DNA of 64,000 bases from Comamonadaceae bacterium (GCA_947447975.1 CANFLU010000003.1:53879-117878), one strand, 5' to 3'; shown: positions 1-8,839, counted from the first letter of the stretch. Made by a program: numbers and translations. Notes: a model not told the origin generated them from the sequence alone.

Positions 1-134
1 CTTTGGTACAGACCTTGCACCGCAAACTCGCGCGCACGGCTGCGCTTGTTTTTGGTAGCGGTTTTGCGCGCGCCGGTGCTGCGGAGCTTGGGGTGCTGGT
101 CCGGGGACGGTTCCAAGGCGTGGGAATCGGCCAT
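1..134 (-). CDS. nusB: Transcription antitermination factor NusB (N-terminal part, cut by window edge)
   Basis: Only the first 44 codons are inside the window. After a basic, disordered lead the translation reaches SRAREFAVQGLYQ, the typical opening of the first NusB helix (RR-x-AR-x-x-A-x-Q-x-LYQ in the family). NusB works with NusE (S10) at boxA RNA to prevent premature termination in rRNA operons. Its ATG at 132-134 overlaps the ribH stop codon by one base (TAATG), so the two are translationally coupled. The order rib genes then nusB is common in proteobacteria. Identity is fairly sure although the catalytic-free core fold lies outside the window. Confidence 0.85.
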   Translation of the reverse strand, partial: MADSHALEPSPDQHPKLRSTGARKTATKNKRSRAREFAVQGLYQ

Positions 135-607
135 TAAATTTGTTCCAATAAGTTAGCCATTTCAACGGCCACGCGCGCTGCATCGCTGCCTTTGACGGTT
201 TGGCGCGCAATCGCCTGGCTCAGGTTTTCGGTGGTGAGTATGGCGTTGGCAATCGGGATTTGGAAATCCAGGGAAATACGCGTCACACCGGCGCTCGATT
301 CATTGGCCACCAACTCGAAGTGGTAGGTCTCGCCCCGGATGATGCAGCCGATGGCGATCAGTGCGTCGAATCTGGACTTTTCCGCTAGCGCCTGCAAAGC
401 CACCGGCACTTCTAAAGCGCCCGGTACGCTCACATGGTGGATATCGCGCTCGGCCACGCCCAGGGTCAACAACTCCTGTTTGCAAGCCTTGTTCAACGCA
501 TCGGTCACCTCATGGTTAAACCGCGCTTGCACAATACCGATGCACAAGCCTTTGCCTTCTAAGCGCTGGTCTTCGTTGTCTAAATTGCCTTTGTCAGCAC
601 CAAACAT
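134..607 (-). CDS. ribH: 6,7-dimethyl-8-ribityllumazine synthase
   Basis: 157 residues, normal family length. It condenses 5-amino-6-ribitylamino-uracil with 3,4-dihydroxy-2-butanone 4-phosphate, the penultimate riboflavin step, in the cytoplasm. Diagnostic segments are [11 protein letters not shown] near residue 62, the substrate loop [20 protein letters not shown] around 84-104, and [13 protein letters not shown] after it. It lies 25 nt after ribBX and overlaps nusB by one base, forming a ribBX-ribH-nusB transcription unit. The product of ribBX is one of its two substrates, so the context fits the function. Confidence 0.97.
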   Translation of the reverse strand: MFGADKGNLDNEDQRLEGKGLCIGIVQARFNHEVTDALNKACKQELLTLGVAERDIHHVSVPGALEVPVALQALAEKSRFDALIAIGCIIRGETYHFELVANESSAGVTRISLDFQIPIANAILTTENLSQAIARQTVKGSDAARVAVEMANLLEQI

Positions 608-632
608 GGGTTTCTTTCCGGTTCAAAAATAA

Positions 633-1763
633 TCAGAGGGTCGGGGCACTTAGGTAGCCCACGGTTTCAAGGCCATACCCGGCCATGCTGGGCATGCGGC
701 GCGGACTGCCCATGAGGCGCATTTTTTGCACGCCGCACAAACGCAAAATCTGCGCACCGATGCCATAGGTACGCAGATCCATGCGACCGCGCTCGGGCGC
801 TTGCGCGGGCCGCGCCGTACCTTCAAACTGGGCCAGTAACTGCTCGCCGGTTTCGCCGCAATTGAGCAGCACCAAAACGCCCTTGCCCTCGCGGGCCAAA
901 AACGCCAAGCTGGCATCCAGACTCCAAGAATGCAAGGTGCGTCCGACTTCCAGCGCATCGAGCACCGACAGTGGCTCGTGCACCCGGCACGCAACCGCCT
1001 CGGAGGCATCCCATTGGCCTTGCACCAGCGCCAAATGCACGCCCTGTCCGGTGGAGTCTTGAAAGGCATGGGCTTGGAAACTGCCAAAGGCGGTTTGCAA
1101 TTCGCGGCTGGATTTGCGCTCGACCAGTGACTCGACACGGCTGCGGTGGGCAATGAGGTCGGCGATGGTGCCGATTTTCAGACCATGCTCTGCCGCAAAC
1201 AACTGCAGGTCTGGCAAGCGTGCCATGGTGCCGTCGTCTTTCATAATTTCGCAAATCACCGCTGCCGGTGTGCAACCGGCCATGGCCGCTAAATCGCAAC
1301 CCGCTTCGGTGTGCCCCGCGCGCATCAGCACGCCGCCATCGACCGCCTGCAGCGGAAATATATGCCCTGGCTGTACCAGGTCTTGCGGTACGGCATTTTT
1401 GGCCACCGCGGCGCGTACCGTGCAGGCGCGATCGGCGGCAGAGATGCCGGTGCTCACCCCTTGGGCGGCCTCAATCGACACGGTAAACGCAGTGGAGTGT
1501 TTGGTGCCATTGCGTACCGCCATGGGCGGCAATTGCAGGCGTTCGCAATGGGCCCGTGTCAGGGTCAGGCATATCAGGCCGCGCCCAAAGCGCGCCATGA
1601 AGTTAATCGCCTCAGCGCTCACATGGTCCGCGGCCAGCACCAGATCGCCTTCGTTTTCGCGGTCTTCTTCATCGATCAGGATGACGATTTTCCCGGCGCG
1701 CATGTCGGCCACAATGTCTTGCACCGGTGAAATAGAAACAGGGGAGGGGCGGGAGGCGGTCAT
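633..1763 (-). CDS. ribB: 3,4-dihydroxy-2-butanone 4-phosphate synthase with degenerate GTP cyclohydrolase II domain (RibBX type)
   Basis: The start at 1763 gives 376 residues beginning MTASRPSP; the longer open frame upstream is low-complexity and unlikely to be translated. The N-terminal half is a complete RibB domain with the acidic loop DEEDRENEGDL, GLICL, and HTEAGCDLA. It forms DHBP from ribulose 5-phosphate for riboflavin. The C-terminal half aligns in outline with GTP cyclohydrolase II, but the stretch that should hold the three zinc cysteines reads HEPLSVLDALEVGRTLHSWS, with no cysteine. This matches the RibBX class described in Shewanella, where the second domain is not a working cyclohydrolase. 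A true RibA should be elsewhere. No FMN riboswitch was found upstream. Confidence 0.93.
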   Translation of the reverse strand: MTASRPSPVSISPVQDIVADMRAGKIVILIDEEDRENEGDLVLAADHVSAEAINFMARFGRGLICLTLTRAHCERLQLPPMAVRNGTKHSTAFTVSIEAAQGVSTGISAADRACTVRAAVAKNAVPQDLVQPGHIFPLQAVDGGVLMRAGHTEAGCDLAAMAGCTPAAVICEIMKDDGTMARLPDLQLFAAEHGLKIGTIADLIAHRSRVESLVERKSSRELQTAFGSFQAHAFQDSTGQGVHLALVQGQWDASEAVACRVHEPLSVLDALEVGRTLHSWSLDASLAFLAREGKGVLVLLNCGETGEQLLAQFEGTARPAQAPERGRMDLRTYGIGAQILRLCGVQKMRLMGSPRRMPSMAGYGLETVGYLSAPTL

Positions 1764-1977
1764 CGGGTAGCTTTCGGATGGTCCAGCGTGTGCGGGCCTT
1801 GGTGGCGGCGGCGCTGTGAGGCGAGCGCAGATTATCGCCGCAAGCGCTGGCTTAGGGGTCTTCCTGGTTTTGGACCGTTTCGCCACGGCTTGGCAGCAGC
1901 ATTGCGTGGCACCGCTGGCTGCCCCATTGGCTTGCCGACGACCTGCCCTCACCCGGGGCGTTGAGTCAGCACAAAGA

Positions 1978-2382
1978 TCAGTCGTCGATGGACGCGCTCC
2001 AGCGTGCATCCAGCCCTTTTTGCATGTCGCGCCGGTCGCGCTTGGTGGGGCGGCCATGGCTCAGGGCTTCGGCAGGCTCGGCATGCAAGCGCCGGTGTTC
2101 TTGCAGCGCGAGGCGTGTGCTGATGCTTTCCGCACTTTCTTCGTACAAGGCCTGCGCTACCGGCGCCGGGCCGCGTACTGCGCTCAGACCTTTAACGGTG
2201 ATGGTGCGCGGGATGCGGGCCTGCCACACCGTGAGCAGGTCGCCCACCCGCACCTCGCGCGAGGGCTTGATGTTTTGCTTGGCCATTTGCACATGGCCTT
2301 TGTTGACTTCGTCGGTGGCGATGGAGCGGGTTTTGAAAAAACGCGCCGCCCACAGCCATTTGTCGATGCGCACACTGTCCAT
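1978..2382 (-). CDS. hslR: S4-domain RNA-binding protein, Hsp15 family
   Basis: 134 residues. The S4 RNA-binding domain occupies roughly residues 5-70 (RIDKWLWAARFFKTRS at the start, then VNKGHVQMA and the VRVGDLLTV strand), followed by a charged C-terminal tail rich in K, R and D. This is the architecture of Hsp15, which in E. coli binds stalled 50S subunits carrying nascent chains. It follows dusC by 36 nt on the same strand, so co-transcription from hemH-dusC is likely. No heat-shock promoter is visible directly in front of it. Confidence 0.88.
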   Translation of the reverse strand: MDSVRIDKWLWAARFFKTRSIATDEVNKGHVQMAKQNIKPSREVRVGDLLTVWQARIPRTITVKGLSAVRGPAPVAQALYEESAESISTRLALQEHRRLHAEPAEALSHGRPTKRDRRDMQKGLDARWSASIDD

Positions 2383-2418
2383 GCTTGAATCTTGGTTGAA
2401 GGCTGGTTAAAAATAGGG

Positions 2419-3414
2419 CTAAACCTGCCCCGCATTGAGCGGCTGCGCGCTTACCCAGGCATCGAAGACCCGCACATCTATTTCGGTTTTTAGGCCTTCG
2501 TAGGCCTGCTGCGCCGGGGGGTAATGGCGGCGCAAAAAATTAAGCCACTGCTTGAGCCGGCCGGCTTGTTGCCGTGCCTCCAGGTGCGAGCGCACCAGGT
2601 GCCAGAAATGGCTTATGTGCACTTGCACCTCTGACCAAGCCAGCCCCGGCATTGGCGGACCGTTGAACACGCGCGCGATGGGTGCGATGGGCGCTGAGGC
2701 CGCGCAAATTTCCAGCGCCAGGCCGGGGTTGCTGACCATGCCGCGCCCTAGCATCAGCGTGTCACAGCCCGATTCCAATCGGCATTGCTGCGCGTCCTGC
2801 GCGTTCCATATTTCGCCATTGGCAATAAGCGGCACGCGCACCTGGCTTCGGATGTCGGCTATGCGGTGCCAATAGGCCGGGGGGCGGTAACCGTCGGCGC
2901 GGGTACGGGCATGCACCACGATTTCACCGGCGCCGCCTTCCTGCAAAGCCAGCGCGCATTCTTCGGCGCGACTGTCGTCCGCGAAGCCCAGGCGCATTTT
3001 GGCCGACACCATTTGCTGCTTGGGTACCGCAGCACGCACGGCTTTGACAATCGCAAACAAAAGCTCTGGGTCTTGCAACAGCGCGGCGCCACCCCCGTGA
3101 CGGTTCACCACTTTGGCCGGGCAACCGAAATTGAGATCCACACCATCCGCGCCCATGCCCGCCACCCGTGCTGCGTTATCGGCCAGGCAGGCTGGGTCTG
3201 AGCCTAGCAGCTGCGGGCGCACCGGCACGCCAGCCGCTGTGCAGCCGCCGCGAAGCAACTCGGGCACGACGCGGATAAAAACGCGCTCGGGTAGCAAGGT
3301 GTCCGTCACCCGGATGAACTCCGACACGCAGCGGTCTATGCCACCGACGCGGGTGAGCACATCGCGCAATACAAAGTCGAGCAAGCCCTCCATCGGGGCC
3401 AGGATGATGGCCAT
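2419..3414 (-). CDS. dusC: tRNA-dihydrouridine(16) synthase DusC
   Basis: 331 residues. An FMN-dependent TIM-barrel enzyme that reduces uridine 16 in the tRNA D-loop. It starts with the Dus signature ILAPMEGLLD, carries LNFGCPAKVVNRHGGG with the catalytic cysteine at position 98 (same number as in E. coli DusC), then HARTRADGY and the FMN phosphate loop region NGEIWNAQDA and LGRGMVSNPGL. The C-terminal helical segment is of the DusC rather than DusA or DusB type. It lies 15 nt downstream of hemH, likely in one transcript with hslR. Confidence 0.92.
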   Translation of the reverse strand: MAIILAPMEGLLDFVLRDVLTRVGGIDRCVSEFIRVTDTLLPERVFIRVVPELLRGGCTAAGVPVRPQLLGSDPACLADNAARVAGMGADGVDLNFGCPAKVVNRHGGGAALLQDPELLFAIVKAVRAAVPKQQMVSAKMRLGFADDSRAEECALALQEGGAGEIVVHARTRADGYRPPAYWHRIADIRSQVRVPLIANGEIWNAQDAQQCRLESGCDTLMLGRGMVSNPGLALEICAASAPIAPIARVFNGPPMPGLAWSEVQVHISHFWHLVRSHLEARQQAGRLKQWLNFLRRHYPPAQQAYEGLKTEIDVRVFDAWVSAQPLNAGQV

Positions 3415-3429
3415 CGCGCCCAGGCGCCC

Positions 3430-4521
3430 TTAGGTGGGCGCGCCCAAAGCCAATGCGGCCTGGCGCGATTGTTCGAGGGCTGGGGCATCTGGGGGCATGT
3501 CGACCGGCCAGCCACCCAGGTGCTGGCGCGCGACCGCAGCCAGCGCGTCTATGCCAGAGGCGCCATCGTTCAGGCAGGGGATGTAGTGAAAGGCTTTGCC
3601 ACCCGCCTCTAAAAAAGCATGGCGTGCTTCCATATTGATTTCTTCCAGCGTTTCCAGGCAGTCGCTGGTAAAGCCGGGGCAGATGACATCGACGCGACCA
3701 ACGCCGGACTGACCCATAGCGATCAGTGTCGGTTCGGTATAGGGCTCCAGCCATTTGGCACGGCCCAAGCGACTCTGAAAAGTTACTTTGTACTGGTCTT
3801 TGGCCAGGCCCAGGCGCTCGGCCACAAGGCGCGCGGTTTTGAAACACTCGCAATGGTAATGGTCACCTAGGTGCAGGGTCCGCTCCGGTACACCATGAAA
3901 ACTCATGACCAAGACATCCGGGCGGCCATGCTGCTGCCAATAGGCCTCAACCCCCGCTTGCAAGGCCGCGATGTAGGCCGGATGGTCGTGGTAGTGGTTG
4001 ATAAAGCGCAGTTCGGGAATGGCGCGCGTAGCGGCGGCCCACAGGTAGACCGCATCAAACAGGCTGGCAGTAGTCGTCGCTGAATACTGGGGGTAGGCCG
4101 GCAGCAGCAGCACGCGGGTCACGCCTTCGGCCTTGAGCGCATCGAGCTGCGAAGGGATGGACTGGCTGCCGTAGCGCATGGCCCAGCGCACCCGCACATG
4201 CAAGCCCAGCGCTTGCAAGCGCTGCTCCAGCAAGGTGGCTTGTTTTTCCGTCCAGATTTTCAGCGGCGAGCCCTCAGGCGTCCAAATGCTGGCGTATTTG
4301 GCCGCTGACTTGGCCGGTCGAAAGCGCAAAATAATGCCGTGCAATATCAGCAGCCAGATGAGGCGGGGGATTTCAACCACGCGGTGGTCGCTCAGAAACT
4401 CGGCAAGATAGCGGCGCACGGCGGACGCGGTAGGGGCGTCAGGGGTTCCCAAATTGCAATACAGCACCGCGGTATGTGCGGCTTGCCCGTGGGAAAAAGG
4501 GGGTTCTTTTTGAAAAGGCAT
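3430..4521 (-). CDS. hemH: Ferrochelatase
   Basis: 363 residues from the ATG at 4519-4521 (MPFQKEPPF). It inserts iron into protoporphyrin IX, the last haem step, at the cytoplasmic face of the membrane. Visible family marks are VLYCNLGTPDAP, PAYPQYSATTT, the active-site SFHGVPER with the metal-binding histidine, FQSRLGRAKWLEPYT, and CPGFTSDCLETLEEI with the second-site glutamate. The upstream reading frame is open much further but runs antisense to the HAD gene and is rejected. The start lies only 19 nt from the divergent HAD gene start. Confidence 0.96.
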   Translation of the reverse strand: MPFQKEPPFSHGQAAHTAVLYCNLGTPDAPTASAVRRYLAEFLSDHRVVEIPRLIWLLILHGIILRFRPAKSAAKYASIWTPEGSPLKIWTEKQATLLEQRLQALGLHVRVRWAMRYGSQSIPSQLDALKAEGVTRVLLLPAYPQYSATTTASLFDAVYLWAAATRAIPELRFINHYHDHPAYIAALQAGVEAYWQQHGRPDVLVMSFHGVPERTLHLGDHYHCECFKTARLVAERLGLAKDQYKVTFQSRLGRAKWLEPYTEPTLIAMGQSGVGRVDVICPGFTSDCLETLEEINMEARHAFLEAGGKAFHYIPCLNDGASGIDALAAVARQHLGGWPVDMPPDAPALEQSRQAALALGAPT

Positions 4522-4540
4522 GCAGTATTCTCGCCCACCT

Positions 4541-5236
4541 ATGCTTGACGCCTCCAAAATCCGCGCTATCTCCCTGGACCTCGATGACACTTTGTGGCCG
4601 GTTTGGCCCACCATCGCCCGGGCTGAAATCCAGATGCAAGACTTTTTGCGCCCGCTGGCGCCGGTCACAGCCGCCATGATGGCCGACCCCCTGCAAAGGG
4701 CCCAATTGCGCGACGCGGTAGTCACAGCGCAAGCGGCCAGTGCCCACGATATGAGCGCGCTGCGCCTAGGCATGATTGACATGGCCTTGCAGCGCTGTGG
4801 CGAGCCCACTGCCTTGGCGCACCAGGCCTTTGCGGTGTTTTACGCCGCGCGCCAGCAGGTAGATTTGTATGCCGATAGCGCCCAGGCACTGCAACGCCTC
4901 GCGGGGCGCTTCCCCTTGCTGGCCCTGACCAACGGCAATGCCGATGTCCATTTGGTGGGCATTGGGCATTGGTTTGTGGGCAGTGTGGGCGCGCATACCG
5001 TGGGCCTGCCCAAGCCGCACAAAGCTATTTTTGATGCGGCCGCCAGTGCGCTGCAATGCAGCCACGAACAAGTGCTGCATGTGGGCGACGATGCGCGCTT
5101 GGATGTGCTAGCGGCCTTAGACGCGGGTATGCAAAGCGTGTGGGTCAACCGCCAGGGCGCCAACTGGGAGCATGAACGCACGCCCCATTTAGCGGTGCCC
5201 AATCTGGATGTTTTGTGCCATGCGCTGGGGGTATGA
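4541..5236 (+). CDS. HAD-superfamily hydrolase
   Basis: 231 residues from ATG 4541 (MLDASKIRAI); an in-frame ATG at 4520 would add seven residues and overlap the hemH start codon. Motif I is LDLDDTLWP (nucleophile and acid/base aspartates), motif II LALTNGNAD, motif III lysine in GLPKPHKAIF, and motif IV HVGDDARLDVLAALDAG. The helical cap between motifs I and II makes it a C1-capped phosphatase of the YigB/GS1 type. The substrate cannot be told from sequence; small phosphorylated metabolites such as FMN are typical for YigB-like members. It is divergent from hemH. Confidence 0.85.
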   Translation: MLDASKIRAISLDLDDTLWPVWPTIARAEIQMQDFLRPLAPVTAAMMADPLQRAQLRDAVVTAQAASAHDMSALRLGMIDMALQRCGEPTALAHQAFAVFYAARQQVDLYADSAQALQRLAGRFPLLALTNGNADVHLVGIGHWFVGSVGAHTVGLPKPHKAIFDAAASALQCSHEQVLHVGDDARLDVLAALDAGMQSVWVNRQGANWEHERTPHLAVPNLDVLCHALGV

Positions 5237-5308
5237 GGAGGCCGCCACTACCGGCTCAGCAGACTGGCATGCCCACGGGTGGCTATCGCCTAGGTGCGAC
5301 GCGCAGCC

Positions 5309-6754
5309 CTAATCTTTCCAGACAAAACCTTCGGTCTCGACCAAGGCCAGGGAGGCCATGATGCCACTGCGTACTGCGCCTTCTAGCGTGGCGGGGTAGG
5401 GCTTGTAGAGGTAATCTCCGCAGGCCATCAGGCCCGGGGCCACCTGCTGGGGCGGACGCACCAAGCGCGCCGCGCATGAGAAAGTGGCTTGTTTTTCCAC
5501 CACGGTGCGGATGGCGCTTAAACGCTGTCCATCCAACCAGTTCTCTAGCTGTTCCTCTGCCTGCGCCAGCACCATGGACTCTAATTGCTCGAACTCGCCC
5601 TGGGGGGCGCTGACGACGAGTGCAATCAGCCCGGGCGGGCCGCCGAGCTGGCCGCGGTCGAAGGCAAATTGTGCCGGTGCCAGCGGGCTGCTGCGCAGGG
5701 CCACCATAGGGCGGGGCAATTCCAGCCCGGGCGCATGTGCATACACGGTGGCAATGGACTGGTACCGCATGGCCTTGGCCGGGCGCAACCAACGCTGCAA
5801 ATGCAGGCCCAGGTTTTTGGGCGCCAGCGGCAGGTACTCGCTAAAGGCCTGCACCGCATGTTGCGGGGCGGTGGCCCAGATGACACGGTCAAAGCTTTCG
5901 CCGTCGATCTGCCATTGCCCACCGCTCCATTGGGGACAGGCGGCGCGGCGCCCTAGATGGACGCTGGCGCCGTGCTCCTTGAGCCAAGCGGCCGCCGCAT
6001 GGGGAAACACCGCGCCCAAATCTACGGTAGGCAGTAGCAAGTCCGAAGCGGCAGCGCGCCAGGGGGTCTTGTGTGCTGTTTCCTCGGACGGCGGGTCGAT
6101 CAGGCCCAGGGTTTCGCTGGCGGGACGAGGTGTTGGCTTTTTTTTGCGCGGTTTGGCAAACAGGCTGTCGTGCAGCACGGTCAAAAAAACCTGGCCGTTG
6201 GCCAATTGCGGCGGTGTGTTGAGAGCCGAAACACACAAGGGGGCTATCAGGTCCTCCACGACGGCGCTGTGAATGCCCTGGCACAGCTCGGCGACGCTGG
6301 TATGGGCACTGCACTCAAAGCGGTTCTTTCGCCAAAGACGTAGTGCCCGCACCAAAGACCTTTTGTCGCCCAAATTCCACCCGCGTGCCAGCATCAAGCC
6401 GGCCATCAAATTCCAGGGCTGCGGCCAATCGGGTAACTGCAAGCCGTCGCCATCGGCAAAGCGCAGGCCCAGCGGCAGGCGCAGCAAGGTTTGCGCCGGA
6501 TCCACGCCCACGGTGCGCATCAGATCCAGGGTTTCACGGTAGGCGCCGAGCAAGATATGTTGGCCGTTGTCCAGCGTGGCGGCACTGCCATCGGGAAGCA
6601 GTCCGTCGGCACTGGTTGGCAGTGTGCGGGCCCGGCCCCCGAGCGATCGACTGGCTTCCAGCACGGTAACCTGGTGTCCCGCCTGCACCGCGTGGATGGC
6701 GGCCGCCAGGCCGCTCCAACCGGCACCCACCACGCAGACCCGGTGGCGCTTCAT
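5309..6754 (-). CDS. hpnE: Hydroxysqualene reductase (squalene-associated FAD-dependent desaturase HpnE)
   Basis: 481 residues. The N-terminal dinucleotide motif VVGAGWSGLAAAIHA (about residues 9-23) followed by VTVLEAS and GGRARTL marks the amine-oxidase/phytoene-desaturase FAD fold. The C-terminal FAD motif is LMACGDYLYKPYPATLEGAVRSG. Position directly after hpnD, with which its start overlaps (ATGA), identifies it as HpnE, which reduces hydroxysqualene to squalene. A poly-lysine insert near residue 200 (PRKKKPTPRP) is an unusual local feature. It ends convergently with the HAD gene. Confidence 0.92.
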   Translation of the reverse strand: MKRHRVCVVGAGWSGLAAAIHAVQAGHQVTVLEASRSLGGRARTLPTSADGLLPDGSAATLDNGQHILLGAYRETLDLMRTVGVDPAQTLLRLPLGLRFADGDGLQLPDWPQPWNLMAGLMLARGWNLGDKRSLVRALRLWRKNRFECSAHTSVAELCQGIHSAVVEDLIAPLCVSALNTPPQLANGQVFLTVLHDSLFAKPRKKKPTPRPASETLGLIDPPSEETAHKTPWRAAASDLLLPTVDLGAVFPHAAAAWLKEHGASVHLGRRAACPQWSGGQWQIDGESFDRVIWATAPQHAVQAFSEYLPLAPKNLGLHLQRWLRPAKAMRYQSIATVYAHAPGLELPRPMVALRSSPLAPAQFAFDRGQLGGPPGLIALVVSAPQGEFEQLESMVLAQAEEQLENWLDGQRLSAIRTVVEKQATFSCAARLVRPPQQVAPGLMACGDYLYKPYPATLEGAVRSGIMASLALVETEGFVWKD

Positions 6755-7590
6755 AAACGGCCCAGCGCCTGGACTTTCCAGGCGAGCCAGAATTTGTGGA
6801 TAGGGGTGAGGCGAACCCGGCGCTCCAGCACGGGAAAGCCCTCGCGTTCGATTTCTCGCAGCAGGCGCTGGTAAATGCTGGCCATCATCAGGCCGGGTTT
6901 TTGGCTGCCCCTGTCTGCCTGCGGCAGCAGGCCCAGCGCTTGCTCGTACAAGCCGTGGGCGCGTTCGGCCTGAAAGGCCATCAGGGCGCTGAATCGGTCC
7001 GAGGGGATGCGCTTTAATACTTCGTGTGCTTTCACATCAAACTTCTGTAACTCATTGACCGGTATATATATTCTTCCTCGTTGGGCGTCTTCGCCCACAT
7101 CCCGGATGATGTTCGTCAGTTGCAGCGCCTGCCCCAGCGTGTGGGCATAGACGGTAGTTTGGGCATCGCTTTGGCCAAATATCCGCGCTGCCACTTCACC
7201 CACGACGCCAGCCACCAAATGGCAGTAGCGTTGCAAATTGGGGAAGTCCAGGTAGCGGGTCTGCTCCAGATCCATTTGGCAACCTCGGATCACGCTGTGC
7301 AAGTGCTCTTGGGTGATGCCATACGTGGGTGCCAGTGGCATCAGCGCTTTCATCACCGGGTGGGAAGGCTGGCCGCCGTAGGACTTGGACACTTCGCTCA
7401 GCCACCACGCCAGTTTGGTGGCGGCGACGCCCGCATCCACTGCATCATCAACCACATCATCGACTTCGCGGCAAAACGCATAAAACGCAGTGATGGCCGC
7501 ACGCCGTGGTGGCGGCAAAAACAAAAAGGCGTAATAAAAGCTGCTGCCCGAGGCGGCCGCCTTTTCCTGAACATACTGGGCGGGAGTCAT
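6751..7590 (-). CDS. hpnD: Presqualene diphosphate synthase HpnD
   Basis: 279 residues, usual length. It joins two farnesyl diphosphates to presqualene diphosphate. Both aspartate-rich motifs are present: CREVDDVVDD near residue 42 and INIIRDVGEDAQRGRIYIP near residue 160. The substrate-shaping segment FYYAFLFLPPPRRAAITAFYAFCR is typical of the HpnD branch. The stop codon overlaps the hpnE start by four bases (ATGA), and hpnC lies 121 nt upstream on the same strand. Confidence 0.95.
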   Translation of the reverse strand: MTPAQYVQEKAAASGSSFYYAFLFLPPPRRAAITAFYAFCREVDDVVDDAVDAGVAATKLAWWLSEVSKSYGGQPSHPVMKALMPLAPTYGITQEHLHSVIRGCQMDLEQTRYLDFPNLQRYCHLVAGVVGEVAARIFGQSDAQTTVYAHTLGQALQLTNIIRDVGEDAQRGRIYIPVNELQKFDVKAHEVLKRIPSDRFSALMAFQAERAHGLYEQALGLLPQADRGSQKPGLMMASIYQRLLREIEREGFPVLERRVRLTPIHKFWLAWKVQALGRL

Positions 7591-7711
7591 GCCCTATTGT
7601 CGCTTGCGCGGCGCGCTAACGTACTTGCCAGATTGGACGGCGCAGTGCCGCCTGGTACCGGGCGTGGCGTGCCAACCGGGTGCGTACCCTGCATGCTGTG
7701 CGCGGTCGTTC

Positions 7712-8614
7712 TCACATGCGAAGCGCGCGCCAGACGATGCGTGGTGCGTCCCACCAATGCAGTCGCGGGCGCGTGTGCAGGACTGCGCTGCCCAAGGCTT
7801 CAATCTTGTCCAGCACCCGCAAGCCCCCTTGCACCACCAGGCGAAGTTCCCAGCCGGCCCGGCCCGGTATGCGGTGCACCAGGGCTTGGCCGTGTGCCAT
7901 GCGCGCTTTGGCGTCGCGGGCACACAGGCGCACTATGGCCTGCGCTCCCGTGGACGGTAAAGCAGGAGGTATCGCATGGGCGCGCGTGGTTTGCGGCATC
8001 CAAGCGCGAGGATCAAAGCCTGTTTGTTCGCAGCCATCTCGCGGAAAATAATTGCGCCCCATCGGTAAATCGCGGCTCGGGTCCTGCCAGAAGTTGATCA
8101 ACTGCAGAGCCGAGCAAATGGCATCGCTACGTTCTAGTGACTGCGCGTCCTGCACGCCGTATAAATGCAGCAACAGTCGTCCCACCGGGTTTGCCGAGTT
8201 CGCGCAGTAGGCGAGCAAGGCGGCCATATCCGGGTAGTCCGCCTGATCGCGTGTCATCTGCACATCCTGGTCAAAAGCGTCGAGCAGCGCATGCAATAAG
8301 GCGGCTGGCAGGTCGAAGTTGGCGATCGCAAGCGCCAAGGGGCCAAACACCTCGGGCCACGCCTGGCTCACCGGCAAGGGGCTGCCCTTGGCAGCGTTAC
8401 AGGCCTGGTGCAGCGCTTGGCGGTAGGCATCAAGCGCTGCTAGGCGTTGCTCGGGGCTGGCATGGCCTTCATCTGCCAAATCGTCTGCAGTGCGGGCGAA
8501 GTGGTAGATCGCAGCAATCGGCGCGCGTAACTGCGGTGGGCAGAGCCAAGAGGCGACTGGGAAGTTCTCGTAGTGCGCAATCAGCGCGGGGTCGGGGCCG
8601 GCGGTTCGGGGCAT
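7712..8614 (-). CDS. hpnC: Hydroxysqualene synthase HpnC
   Basis: 300 residues from the ATG at 8612-8614 (MPRTAGPDP); the frame stays open to a possible start at 8701. It carries ENFPVASWLCP, a hallmark of HpnC, then FARTADDLADE (first aspartate motif) and INFWQDPSRDLPMGRNYFP (second motif). HpnC converts presqualene diphosphate to hydroxysqualene. With hpnD and hpnE it completes a squalene route from farnesyl diphosphate. No squalene-hopene cyclase is in the window, so the hopanoid step must be elsewhere if it exists. Confidence 0.93.
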   Translation of the reverse strand: MPRTAGPDPALIAHYENFPVASWLCPPQLRAPIAAIYHFARTADDLADEGHASPEQRLAALDAYRQALHQACNAAKGSPLPVSQAWPEVFGPLALAIANFDLPAALLHALLDAFDQDVQMTRDQADYPDMAALLAYCANSANPVGRLLLHLYGVQDAQSLERSDAICSALQLINFWQDPSRDLPMGRNYFPRDGCEQTGFDPRAWMPQTTRAHAIPPALPSTGAQAIVRLCARDAKARMAHGQALVHRIPGRAGWELRLVVQGGLRVLDKIEALGSAVLHTRPRLHWWDAPRIVWRALRM

Positions 8615-8710
8615 AGCCTCTAATTGTGCCTTGGGCGGCCGCCAACCAGGCAAGGCACGTGGGGCGCTGGCCCGATGGCCTCGCCTCAAGAGCCACTGCA
8701 AAACCGGTTC

Positions 8711-8760
8711 ATGACCTTGCCGCAGGGCATATCGGTATAATTAATAACCAGTCAGTCAGT
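8711..8760 (+). promoter_or_regulatory. Promoter with AGTC direct repeats before the RND operon
   Basis: A perfect -10 hexamer TATAAT lies at 8736-8741. Candidate -35 elements around 8711-8717 (ATGACC/TGACCT) are weak and 18-19 nt away. Immediately downstream, 8748-8760 reads CCAGTCAGTCAGT, three overlapping copies of AGTC/CAGT at the likely transcription start. A repressor site in this position is typical for TetR-controlled efflux operons, but no regulator gene is adjacent. The gene starts about 80-100 nt downstream. Confidence 0.5.
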
Positions 8761-8839
8761 AAAAACCCATGGCGCTCGCTTTGTTCTAGGCGAATCGCCT
8801 GCGGTGGGTTTTCCCCCTTTCTTTGCATCCACCATCACC

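Noticed and set aside
1764..1977. Possible FMN riboswitch upstream of ribBX
   Set aside because: The conserved RFN sequence blocks were looked for on the minus strand and not found; the region shows no matching structure.
7081..8097. Plus-strand open frame across hpnD and hpnC
   Set aside because: Overlaps two well-supported genes and has no recognisable features.
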